The notes beneath the pieces were generated by a model that saw only the letters and a list, made by a program, of their open reading frames with translations, made no database searches and was not told where the DNA came from. From Candidatus Gastranaerophilales bacterium (GTDB lineage: Bacteria > Cyanobacteriota > Vampirovibrionia > Gastranaerophilales > Gastranaerophilaceae): 21,366 bases of DNA. The DNA lies in the NCBI GenBank assembly GCA_944326625.1, contig CALVER010000005.1:1-21366 (forward strand), read 5' to 3'. A program made the position numbers and the translations under genes. Below are positions 1 through 6,821 of the stretch, piece by piece (the stretch's first letter is position 1; each line of letters opens with the position of its first letter).

Positions 1-72
1 TTACCCGCGGAGGTTAAGCTACTGCCCCCCCCCCCTGGATGAAATGTAGTCATAATGCGTATTTGCGCCCAT
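1..72 (-). CDS. 5' end of an unidentified gene carrying an 11-G tract (partial, frame broken as read)
   Basis: On the minus strand a strong ribosome binding site (CGGAGGT) precedes ATG at 72-70 and opens MGANTHYDYISSR followed by glycines. A run of 11 G (plus-strand C at 25-35) then sets the frame. As read, the frame ends at TAG (21-19) after 17 codons. With 10 or 13 G it would stay open to the window edge, and with 12 G it would stop at TAA. A TATAAT-like -10 lies in the gap upstream, after the MFS gene. The good SD and promoter argue for a real gene, but only 24 codons are visible and no family can be named. The tract could be a phase-variation switch or a homopolymer length error. Confidence 0.45.
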
Positions 73-114
73 TTTTTTACCTCCGTTTGTTATTTAACAT
101 TTTTATTATAATTG

Positions 115-1524
115 TTATTGCTGCAGTTTGTCAAATTTTTTAGGTTTATATGCAATATATGCAAAAGTAAGGCACAAAAGCCCGAAAATTATCCCAAAGC
201 ACATTGTTATGTGGTAAGAATTTAAAAATGCCGTCTCGTAGGGTTGTGAATGTGACAGCAAAAGTTCTCTGAATTCTTCAAACAGTGTAATCGTTACGGA
301 CACACCCAGAATATTCCCTAAATTTCTTGATAAAGCCAGAATTCCGCTTGCAATTCCCAGATCTTTTTTGTGTACGCTTGTCATTATTGCGTTATTGGAA
401 GGCGACTGAAAAAGTCCGTTCCCTATACCCATAATTCCTGACGCAAAAACAATCTGCCACATTTGAGTTGATTTGTCAAAAGTTGTAAAGATAATCAGCG
501 CAATTATGTAAACTATCGGCCCCGCCATAGTTAAGTATCTTGAGCCGTATTTGCCGGCAAGGGTTCCGCTGATTGGCGCCGCAACTGATAATGTCACTGA
601 ATACGGCAGAATTAAAAGCCCTGATGTGAATGCGTCGAGTTTTAATATTTCCATTAAGTAAAACGGCAAAAGTATGCTGTTTGTGTACATTGCCATATAT
701 GAAAACATTACCCCGAGATTTCCGAAGGTGAACGGTCTTATGTGGAACATTGAAAAATTAATCAGCGGGTAATGTATTCTGTGGTCTCTGATGTAGAATA
801 AGCTTCCGAAAATCAAAGTTATTATACCAAGAATTACTATTTTAAAAGATGTCCAACCCCATTGATAGCCTTCTGATATGGCCAACAAAAGCGACATAAG
901 GCTTATTGTAAAATAAATAAATCCTTTGTAATCGAATTTAAAAGTTTTAACTTTTGTAACATGCGACGGTAAGATTTTCCATGAGTAATACGCGCCTAAT
1001 AGTGCAACGGGAATACATGGTACAAATACCGAGTGCCAGCCGAATTTATTTATCAAAAGTCCGCCGATTGCGGGCCCGAGCATCCCGCCTATTGCAACCA
1101 GACAGCCGTTAAGCCCGAGAGCTTTTCCCCTGCGGGCATTTTTGAAAATCGTCGCAATTATTGCCTGCGCATTTGACACCATAATTGATGCCCCCAGTGC
1201 CTCAAAGCACCTTGACGCTACTAAAATTGGATAATTAGGCGCCGTAAAGCTGAAAAATGCCCCCAGCGCAAATATTGTGAAACCTGTTGAGTAGAGCTTG
1301 TTTTTCGGGAATATATCTCCCAGCTTTCCGAAAAACGGCAAAAATATGGTTAAGGTAAGCATGTAACCTACCATTACCCATTGAATTTGCGATAAAGTTA
1401 CACCTAAATCTTTTGCCATGGGGTAAAGTGCAAGGTTTACGGTCGTTGAATCCAGCATGCCGATAAAGTTTCCGACCGCGGTTATTATGAACATCGTCCA
1501 TTTGATTTCTCTTGGTGTTGACAT
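115..1524 (-). CDS. MFS exporter, DHA2 (EmrB/QacA) type, 14 TM
   Basis: A 469-residue inner-membrane protein of the drug:H+ antiporter-2 branch of the major facilitator superfamily, expected to export small hydrophobic compounds using the proton gradient. Visible signatures are motif D1 at residues 23-36 (MLDSTTVNLALYPM), motif A at 66-81 (GKLGDIFPKNKLYSTG), a motif-B arginine near 105, and the antiporter motif C around 140-157 (GGMLGPAIGG). The length fits the 14-helix DHA2 layout. The start ATG has no Shine-Dalgarno; a TATAAT -10 lies 7 nt before it, suggesting a leaderless mRNA. A hairpin terminator separates it from glmU upstream. The substrate cannot be told from sequence, and no regulator or membrane-fusion partner is adjacent. 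Confidence 0.9.
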   Translation of the reverse strand: MSTPREIKWTMFIITAVGNFIGMLDSTTVNLALYPMAKDLGVTLSQIQWVMVGYMLTLTIFLPFFGKLGDIFPKNKLYSTGFTIFALGAFFSFTAPNYPILVASRCFEALGASIMVSNAQAIIATIFKNARRGKALGLNGCLVAIGGMLGPAIGGLLINKFGWHSVFVPCIPVALLGAYYSWKILPSHVTKVKTFKFDYKGFIYFTISLMSLLLAISEGYQWGWTSFKIVILGIITLIFGSLFYIRDHRIHYPLINFSMFHIRPFTFGNLGVMFSYMAMYTNSILLPFYLMEILKLDAFTSGLLILPYSVTLSVAAPISGTLAGKYGSRYLTMAGPIVYIIALIIFTTFDKSTQMWQIVFASGIMGIGNGLFQSPSNNAIMTSVHKKDLGIASGILALSRNLGNILGVSVTITLFEEFRELLLSHSQPYETAFLNSYHITMCFGIIFGLLCLTFAYIAYKPKKFDKLQQ

Positions 1525-1531
1525 AACATTA

Positions 1532-1537
1532 ATTATA
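1532..1537 (-). promoter_or_regulatory. -10 box of the MFS gene, leaderless spacing
   Basis: A perfect TATAAT on the minus strand ends 7 nt before the ATG at 1524. A normal -10 to +1 distance puts the transcript start at or one base before the start codon. No purine-rich ribosome binding site exists in the gap. Confidence 0.55.
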
Positions 1538-1580
1538 TATCTTAAATTAAGTAATGTAAATTAATTTTACATTGTGGTTT

Positions 1581-1608
1581 AAAAAAGCTCCTTATAAGGA
1601 GCTTTTTT
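1581..1608 (-). terminator. Rho-independent terminator of glmU, stop codon in the loop
   Basis: A near-perfect palindrome: AAAAAAGCTCC, loop TTATA with flanking complement, GGAGCTTTTTT. On the minus strand the stem is followed by six T. The glmU stop codon (1592-1594) sits inside the hairpin, so the last codons of glmU form one arm. It is symmetrical and could work in both directions. Confidence 0.85.
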
Positions 1609-2884
1609 TGTTGGCGACTCTTTTAACCCAATTTTCAATTATTTTAAGCGGAGCCCGTGTAATTGCAAGCGACCAGGACTTTATATCCTTTGTTATTACG
1701 GCACCTGCCGCTATATTAGCCCCTTCTTCTATTGTAACAGGCGCTACAAGCACGGAATTTGAACCGATTTTTACGTTGTCTTGCAGAATTGTTTTGCTTT
1801 TGACGTTTGTAATCGGGTTGAAGTTGGCTGTAATCGTACCGGCGCCGATATTGACACGACATCCGAGTTCACTGTCGCCGATATATGAAAGATGTCCTGC
1901 GTTTGTGTTTGAGCCGATTTTAGATTTTTTAACTTCAACAAAATTGCCGATTTTTACGTTATCTTCCACTTCAACTCCGCCTCTGAAGTGTGCAAACGGC
2001 CCGATTTTACAGTTTTGGCCGATTTTATTTTTGCCTTCAAGATATGTTGACGGGTAAATTATCGTATCCCGACCGATTTCCGTGTCATCCGAAATCCACG
2101 TGCAGGATGGGTCTACTATCGTAACCCCGTTTTCCATAAGTTCATGTAATTTTCTGTCGTTCATTAATTTTGTTGCTTCAGCAAGGTGCAGGCGTGAATT
2201 TATCCCGAAAATTTCTTCGTTATTTTCCAAAACATAAGCATTGACTTTCAGTCCGTTATTTTTGCCCCATGAGATTATATCTGTCAGGTAATATTCACCC
2301 TGTGCGTTGTTGTTTTTCAGTTCGCCGAAAGCTTTTTTCAGTTTATCCCAGTTCAGGCAATAAATCCCTGCGTTAATTTCTTTTATTTCCAATTGCTCGG
2401 GTGTGGCGTCTTTTGCTTCTACAATACCTTTGAGGGTGTTGTCTTTTTCGCGGATTATTCTGCCGAGTTTTTCCGGATCTTCAAAAATTGCACTCATAAT
2501 TGTCAGGTCTGAATTTGTGCTGTTGTGGTAGTCAATGAATTTTTTGAGGGTTGATTCTCTTATCAAAGGGATGTCGCCGTTCAAAATTATTACAAGTCCT
2601 TTGTAATCCTCAAGATAAGGACAGACCATGGAAACCGCATGCCCCGTGCCTAATTGAGGGCTTTGTAAAACTGTTTTTGCACATTCATAATTTTCTTTTA
2701 CAAATTTTTCAACATCTTCCGCTTTATGTCCGACAATTACAAACGATTCATCCGCGAGATTTTTTACGTTGTCCAAAATATACCCCAAAAGAGGTTTGTC
2801 CATTATTTTATGCAAAACTTTCGGTGTATCGGATTTCATCCTTGTGCCTTTGCCTGCTGCCATTATGATTGATTTCAATTCCAT
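1592..2884 (-). CDS. glmU: Bifunctional UDP-GlcNAc pyrophosphorylase / glucosamine-1-phosphate acetyltransferase
   Basis: Makes UDP-N-acetylglucosamine for peptidoglycan and lipopolysaccharide in the cytoplasm, in two steps. Residues 1-225 form the uridylyltransferase: AAGKGTRM (9-16), K22, QLGTGHA (77-83), NGDIPL with metal-binding D104, NAG (171-173) and GEYYLTD (196-202). From about 250 on there is a left-handed beta-helix of hexapeptide repeats with the acetyltransferase histidine at 331 (AGHLSYIGD). I chose the start at 2884 (MELKSI) because AAAGGAG lies just upstream; an in-frame ATG 10 codons earlier has no such site. Length is 430, slightly shorter than the roughly 456 of E. coli. The usual NYDG loop after the catalytic region reads NFNPITNVKSKT here, two residues longer and without the DG. 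Confidence 0.96.
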   Translation of the reverse strand: MELKSIIMAAGKGTRMKSDTPKVLHKIMDKPLLGYILDNVKNLADESFVIVGHKAEDVEKFVKENYECAKTVLQSPQLGTGHAVSMVCPYLEDYKGLVIILNGDIPLIRESTLKKFIDYHNSTNSDLTIMSAIFEDPEKLGRIIREKDNTLKGIVEAKDATPEQLEIKEINAGIYCLNWDKLKKAFGELKNNNAQGEYYLTDIISWGKNNGLKVNAYVLENNEEIFGINSRLHLAEATKLMNDRKLHELMENGVTIVDPSCTWISDDTEIGRDTIIYPSTYLEGKNKIGQNCKIGPFAHFRGGVEVEDNVKIGNFVEVKKSKIGSNTNAGHLSYIGDSELGCRVNIGAGTITANFNPITNVKSKTILQDNVKIGSNSVLVAPVTIEEGANIAAGAVITKDIKSWSLAITRAPLKIIENWVKRVANKKSSL

Positions 2885-2904
2885 ATATTTTCTCCTTTGG
2901 TTTA

Positions 2905-2913
2905 ATTTTAGCA
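2905..2913 (-). promoter_or_regulatory. Extended -10 promoter of glmU
   Basis: TGC-TAAAAT on the minus strand, with the expected transcript start near 2898, right at the AAAGGAG ribosome binding site. The leader would be only about 14 nt. No convincing -35 box is seen, as is usual for extended -10 promoters. Confidence 0.5.
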
Positions 2914-3025
2914 CAAGTGCTCATAAAAATATACTAAAACAATATAAAATCTTCCCTCAACGACGCTCTCACCTTCGGCTCCGCTATTGTTTCGGAAATA
3001 TTTTTCTATCGGGTTATATTTCCTG

Positions 3026-3031
3026 TATAAT
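3026..3031 (+). promoter_or_regulatory. -10 box of mnmA, leaderless spacing
   Basis: A perfect TATAAT, then six bases (GATTTT), then the mnmA ATG at 3038. There is no ribosome binding site. The expected transcript start coincides with the A of ATG. Confidence 0.6.
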
Positions 3032-3037
3032 GATTTT

Positions 3038-4087
3038 ATGACAGTGTTAAACAAAAAAGCAGTAGTTGCAATGAGCGGCGGGGTTGACAGTTCAGTTGCC
3101 GCAAAGCTTTTGCTGGATAAAGGTTATGAAGTTGCCGGAATTACGGGAAAAATGATTAATACATTGGCAGCTCAAAAGATTTGCGAAAATTCAAAGCGCG
3201 TGGCGGATAAATTAGGAATAAAACTTCATATCCTTGATGTTACCGAAGATTTTCAAAAAAGTGTTGTTGAGTATTTTGAAAATTCCTACGTTATAGGTCA
3301 AACCCCGAATCCTTGTATTATGTGTAACCAATTTATCAAGTGGGGCAGGCTTTTTGATTATGCAACAGAAATTCTTAAAGCGGATGTTTTTGCAACCGGA
3401 CATTATGCGAATATAAGATTTGATAACGGATATTATAAGCTGTTTCCTGCGCGTGACGCACATAAAGATCAATTGTATTTTTTGTACAGGCTCGGACAAA
3501 AACAGCTTTCAAAAACCATTTTTCCGCTTTCAGAATTTGATAAAACTGAAGTCAGACAAATGGCTTTTGATTTTGATCTTCCTCCGAAAGATTCCAAAGA
3601 AAGTCAGGATATATGTTTTATCCCAAAACCCGACACGACAAAAAAATATCTGCTGAATAAATTCGGCACAAGAACAGGTGATTTTATTGAAATCGGTACA
3701 GGTAAAAGATTGGGCAGGCATGAGGGAACTTATCTTTACACAATCGGTCAGAGAAAAGGTGTCGGAATTTCCGCGCCCTATCCTTTGTATGTCGTTGATA
3801 TTGATGCCGAACAAAATATTGTATATCTCGGAAAAGATGAAGATAATTATAAATCAAGGCTTGCTCTGCGTGATATAAATTTTGTTTATCCGCCTGAACT
3901 GCCTGAATTCGACGCTATGGTTAAAATAAGATATAACATGCAGGCCAAAAAAGCAAGGTGCAAAATTGTTGAAGATTTGATTGAAATAGAGTTTTATGAA
4001 CCGGTTTCTTCCGTAACCTCAGGTCAATCGGGTGTTATGTATGATATTTATGACGGGCACTTGATTGGCGGCGGAATTGTTATATAA
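3038..4087 (+). CDS. mnmA: tRNA-specific 2-thiouridylase
   Basis: Transfers sulfur to U34 of tRNA-Lys, -Glu and -Gln using ATP activation. The PP-loop motif SGGVDSS is at residues 13-19. The two active cysteines are present: C96 in NPCIMCN and C193 in QDICFIP. ATGHYA (119-124), the YFLY motif and a C-terminal beta-barrel with SGQSGV complete the family pattern. I start at 3038 (MTVLNKKAVVAMSGG) rather than at an in-frame ATG 17 codons upstream, because homologues begin here and a TATAAT box lies 6 nt before. Length is 349, about 15-20 shorter than E. coli MnmA; the stretch after GITGKM (34-39), usually a longer acidic and Cys-bearing loop, is reduced. Divergent from glmU; hydG follows after 53 nt. 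Confidence 0.95.
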   Translation: MTVLNKKAVVAMSGGVDSSVAAKLLLDKGYEVAGITGKMINTLAAQKICENSKRVADKLGIKLHILDVTEDFQKSVVEYFENSYVIGQTPNPCIMCNQFIKWGRLFDYATEILKADVFATGHYANIRFDNGYYKLFPARDAHKDQLYFLYRLGQKQLSKTIFPLSEFDKTEVRQMAFDFDLPPKDSKESQDICFIPKPDTTKKYLLNKFGTRTGDFIEIGTGKRLGRHEGTYLYTIGQRKGVGISAPYPLYVVDIDAEQNIVYLGKDEDNYKSRLALRDINFVYPPELPEFDAMVKIRYNMQAKKARCKIVEDLIEIEFYEPVSSVTSGQSGVMYDIYDGHLIGGGIVI

Positions 4088-4140
4088 CTTGTAAAATATT
4101 TTTGCCGGGTGTATCATGTTGCTAAAAGAGGAGAAGAAAG

Positions 4141-5559
4141 ATGTATAACCCGAAATCTATGGAAGCCGAAGAGTTTATTTCGCACGAAGAAATTCTGGAT
4201 ACTCTTGACTATGCCGAAAAAAATAAACATAACAGAGAACTTATTGACAGTATCCTGGAAAAAGCAAGATTGAAAAACGGACTTACTCACCGTGAAGCGT
4301 CTGTTTTGCTTGCGTGTGATTTGGAAGATAAAAATCAGGAAATTTATAAACTTGCCGAACAAATTAAAAAAGATTTTTACGGTAACAGAATCGTACTTTT
4401 TGCGCCGCTTTATTTATCCAATTACTGTGTAAACGGTTGTGTATACTGCCCGTATCATTTCAAAAATAAACACATACCGCGTAAAAAACTTACTCAGGTA
4501 GAAATAAGAAATGAAGTTATCGCGCTTCAGGATATGGGGCATAAACGTATTGCAATTGAAACAGGCGAAGATCCGGTTAATAATCCGATTGAATATGTGC
4601 TTGAATCTATTAAAACAATCTACAGTGTTAAGCACAAAAACGGTTCAATACGTCGTGTAAACGTTAATATTGCGGCCACAACCGTGGAAAATTACAAAAA
4701 ACTACACGATATCGGTATCGGTACTTATATCCTGTTTCAGGAAACTTATAATAAAGAATCTTATGAAACACTTCACCCGACAGGACCTAAACATAATTAC
4801 AAATGGCATACGGAAGCTATGGACAGAGCCATGGCCGGCGGTATTGACGACGTAAGCCTCGGCGTTCTTTTCGGACTTGAATCATACAGATATGAATTTG
4901 CGGGACTTTTAATGCACGCAGAACATTTGGAAGCTGTTCACGGCGTCGGCCCTCATGCCATAAGTGTTCCGAGAATTAAAAAGGCCGATGACATCAATCC
5001 CGAGGATTTTGATAACGGAATTGATGATGATATTTTCGCAAAAATTGTTGCTTGTATCAGAATCGCTGTGCCTTATACCGGCATGATAATTTCAACACGC
5101 GAAACCGAAGAATGCAGAAAACGTCTTTTGCACCTTGGTGTTTCTCAAATCAGCGGCGGTTCAAAAACAAGCGTGGGCGGTTATTTTAACCCGATGCCAG
5201 AGGATGAAAATTCAGCTCAGTTTGATGTTTCAGACAGACGTCCGCTTGATGATGTTATTAAATGGCTTATGCAGATGGATTACATTCCGAGTTTCTGTAC
5301 GGCATGCTATAGAAGCGGAAGAACGGGCGACAGATTTATGGAAATCTGCAAGCAGCAGCAAATTCATAATTTCTGCCAGCCGAATGCAATTCTGACTTTA
5401 AAAGAATATCTTGAAGATTATGCGTCACCGGAAACTAAAGAAATCGGCTACAAGCTTATTGATAAAGAACTTCAATCGCTTGTTGACGACAAGGTTAAAA
5501 CTACCGTGGAAGAAGATCTTGTTAAAATTGAAACAGGTACAAGAGATTTGAGATTTTAA
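4141..5559 (+). CDS. hydG: [FeFe]-hydrogenase maturase, radical SAM tyrosine lyase
   Basis: Cleaves tyrosine to p-cresol and dehydroglycine, giving the CO and CN ligands of the hydrogenase H-cluster. The radical-SAM cluster motif is C96-x3-C100-x2-C103 (CVNGCVYC). The C-terminal auxiliary-cluster motif C386-x2-C389-x22-C412 separates HydG from ThiH and other tyrosine lyases. The length, 472, is typical. AGAGGAG lies 8 nt before the ATG. A possible -10 (TATCAT, 4112-4117) lies in the 53-nt gap after mnmA, so it may be transcribed alone or with mnmA. HydE, HydF and the hydrogenase are not in the window. The gene implies anaerobic hydrogen production or uptake in the host. Confidence 0.95.
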   Translation: MYNPKSMEAEEFISHEEILDTLDYAEKNKHNRELIDSILEKARLKNGLTHREASVLLACDLEDKNQEIYKLAEQIKKDFYGNRIVLFAPLYLSNYCVNGCVYCPYHFKNKHIPRKKLTQVEIRNEVIALQDMGHKRIAIETGEDPVNNPIEYVLESIKTIYSVKHKNGSIRRVNVNIAATTVENYKKLHDIGIGTYILFQETYNKESYETLHPTGPKHNYKWHTEAMDRAMAGGIDDVSLGVLFGLESYRYEFAGLLMHAEHLEAVHGVGPHAISVPRIKKADDINPEDFDNGIDDDIFAKIVACIRIAVPYTGMIISTRETEECRKRLLHLGVSQISGGSKTSVGGYFNPMPEDENSAQFDVSDRRPLDDVIKWLMQMDYIPSFCTACYRSGRTGDRFMEICKQQQIHNFCQPNAILTLKEYLEDYASPETKEIGYKLIDKELQSLVDDKVKTTVEEDLVKIETGTRDLRF

Positions 5560-5586
5560 AAAAGCGGATTTTATATCCGCTTTTTT
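5558..5586 (+). terminator. Rho-independent terminator of hydG
   Basis: Six A, stem GCGGAT (5564-5569), loop TTTAT, ATCCGC (5575-5580), six T. The TAA stop (5557-5559) overlaps the leading A-tract. Perfect stem; it could also stop transcription coming from ruvB. Confidence 0.88.
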
Positions 5587-5612
5587 ATTGACAAAAATTA
5601 AATTTTTAAGTT

Positions 5613-5669
5613 AAAAAAAAAACGGCTGGGAATTCAAGGATGATTACCCGTATTAGAACAGCCCTTTTT
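5613..5669 (-). terminator. Probable terminator of ruvB
   Basis: On the minus strand GGCTG (5663-5659) pairs with CAGCC (5628-5624), flanked by A5 and T10 tracts. The loop is large (about 30 nt) and contains the ruvB stop codon, so this is weaker than the hydG hairpin that faces it. Confidence 0.5.
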
Positions 5670-6720
5670 GTTCCGTAAATTGAATATTTTTATATCCAAG
5701 GTGTCTGTAAGCTTCCGGTGAAACTTTTCTTCCGCGCGGGGTTCGCTGCAATAGCCCTGCCTGTAATAAAAAAGGCTCGCAGACATCTTCTATTGTCCTT
5801 ACGTCTTCGCCGATTGCTGCGGCTATTGTTTCAATCCCGACAGGGCCGCCGTCGTATTTATCGATAATCAGTTTTAAAAGCGTTCTGTCTGTTGTGTCAA
5901 GTCCGAATTCATCTATTTTCAAGGTGTCAAGTGCGTCGTTTGCAATGTCTTCGGTGATTTTTCCGTCATGTTTTACCAGTGCAAAGTCGCTTACGCGTTT
6001 TACAAGCCTGTTTGCAATACGCGGTGTGCCTCTTGATCTTCTTGCAACTGCTTCGGCGCCTTTTTCGTCAATATCTATATTCAAAATCCCCGCAGTGCGT
6101 TTTATTACCTCTGATAATTCCTCTGTTGTGTAAAATTCCAGCCTGTGGATTATCCCGAAACGGTCTCTAAGCGGCCCTGAAAGCTCTCCGGCTTTGGTCG
6201 TGGCGCCGATTAGTGTGAATTTCGGAAGCGGTATGCGCATTGTTTTAACCGTTCGGCTCTTACCTGTTGTCATATCCAGAATAAAATCTTCCATTGCTGG
6301 GTACAGTATTTCCTCCGCAACCCTGTTGAGCCTGTGAATTTCGTCAATGAAAAGTATTTCGCCGCCTTTTAAGGACATTAAAATCCCTATAATATCGCGC
6401 GGTCTTTCAAGTGCGGGGGCTGAGGTTATTTTGATATCAACACCCATTTGTTCCGCAATTACTCCTGCAATTGTTGTTTTGCCTAAGCCTGGCGGGCCGT
6501 AAAACAACAGGTGATCCAGCGGCTGTCCGCGTTTTTTCGCAGCCTCGATTGTTATTTTTAGGGTGTCTTTTAGGGCTGTCTGGCCGATATAAGCGTCAAA
6601 TGTTTTCGGCCTTATGCTGTTTTCAAAATTTTTGTCAAACTCAATTGTTTCCGGTTTTATTACCGGATTTTTAATATTTTTTTGAATTTTAAATTCGTTG
6701 TCGTCAGCAATTATGCTCAT
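5653..6720 (-). CDS. ruvB: Holliday junction branch migration ATPase RuvB
   Basis: AAA+ motor that, with RuvA, drives branch migration of Holliday junctions. Walker A GPPGLGKT (75-82), Walker B ILFIDEIHR with D126-E127, sensor 1 GATTKAG (172-178), arginine finger in PLRDRFG (R185), then a C-terminal winged helix ending in TPRGR. Residues 1-35 form a variable extension before RPKTFDAYIGQ, giving 355 residues. The start has AAGGA about 7 nt upstream and a TGC-TATCAT -10 before it, so this gene has a leader of about 20 nt. ruvA and ruvC are not adjacent. It is convergent with hydG and divergent from the large zinc-ribbon gene. Confidence 0.97.
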   Translation of the reverse strand: MSIIADDNEFKIQKNIKNPVIKPETIEFDKNFENSIRPKTFDAYIGQTALKDTLKITIEAAKKRGQPLDHLLFYGPPGLGKTTIAGVIAEQMGVDIKITSAPALERPRDIIGILMSLKGGEILFIDEIHRLNRVAEEILYPAMEDFILDMTTGKSRTVKTMRIPLPKFTLIGATTKAGELSGPLRDRFGIIHRLEFYTTEELSEVIKRTAGILNIDIDEKGAEAVARRSRGTPRIANRLVKRVSDFALVKHDGKITEDIANDALDTLKIDEFGLDTTDRTLLKLIIDKYDGGPVGIETIAAAIGEDVRTIEDVCEPFLLQAGLLQRTPRGRKVSPEAYRHLGYKNIQFTEQKGLF

Positions 6721-6806
6721 ATTATGTCCTTCTTTTTAAATGATAGCATAATTATATGGTTTGGAAAAGTTATTAATAAAAGGTTATTGTTTATTAATAT
6801 TATATA

Positions 6807-6815
6807 TGATATAAT
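6807..6815 (+). promoter_or_regulatory. Extended -10 promoter of the 1186-residue gene, leaderless spacing
   Basis: TGA-TATAAT, then six bases (TCTGGT), then ATG at 6822. No ribosome binding site lies between. One of the clearest examples of the recurring leaderless design in this window. Confidence 0.65.
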
Positions 6816-6821
6816 TCTGGT

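Noticed and set aside
1572..2057. A 161-codon plus-strand open frame opposite glmU
   Set aside because: Antisense to the beta-helix half of glmU; its repetitive look comes from the hexapeptide repeats.
4141..5559. ThiH (thiamine tyrosine lyase) as alternative name for the radical SAM gene
   Set aside because: The C-terminal CX2CX22C cluster motif is present, which marks HydG and is absent in ThiH.
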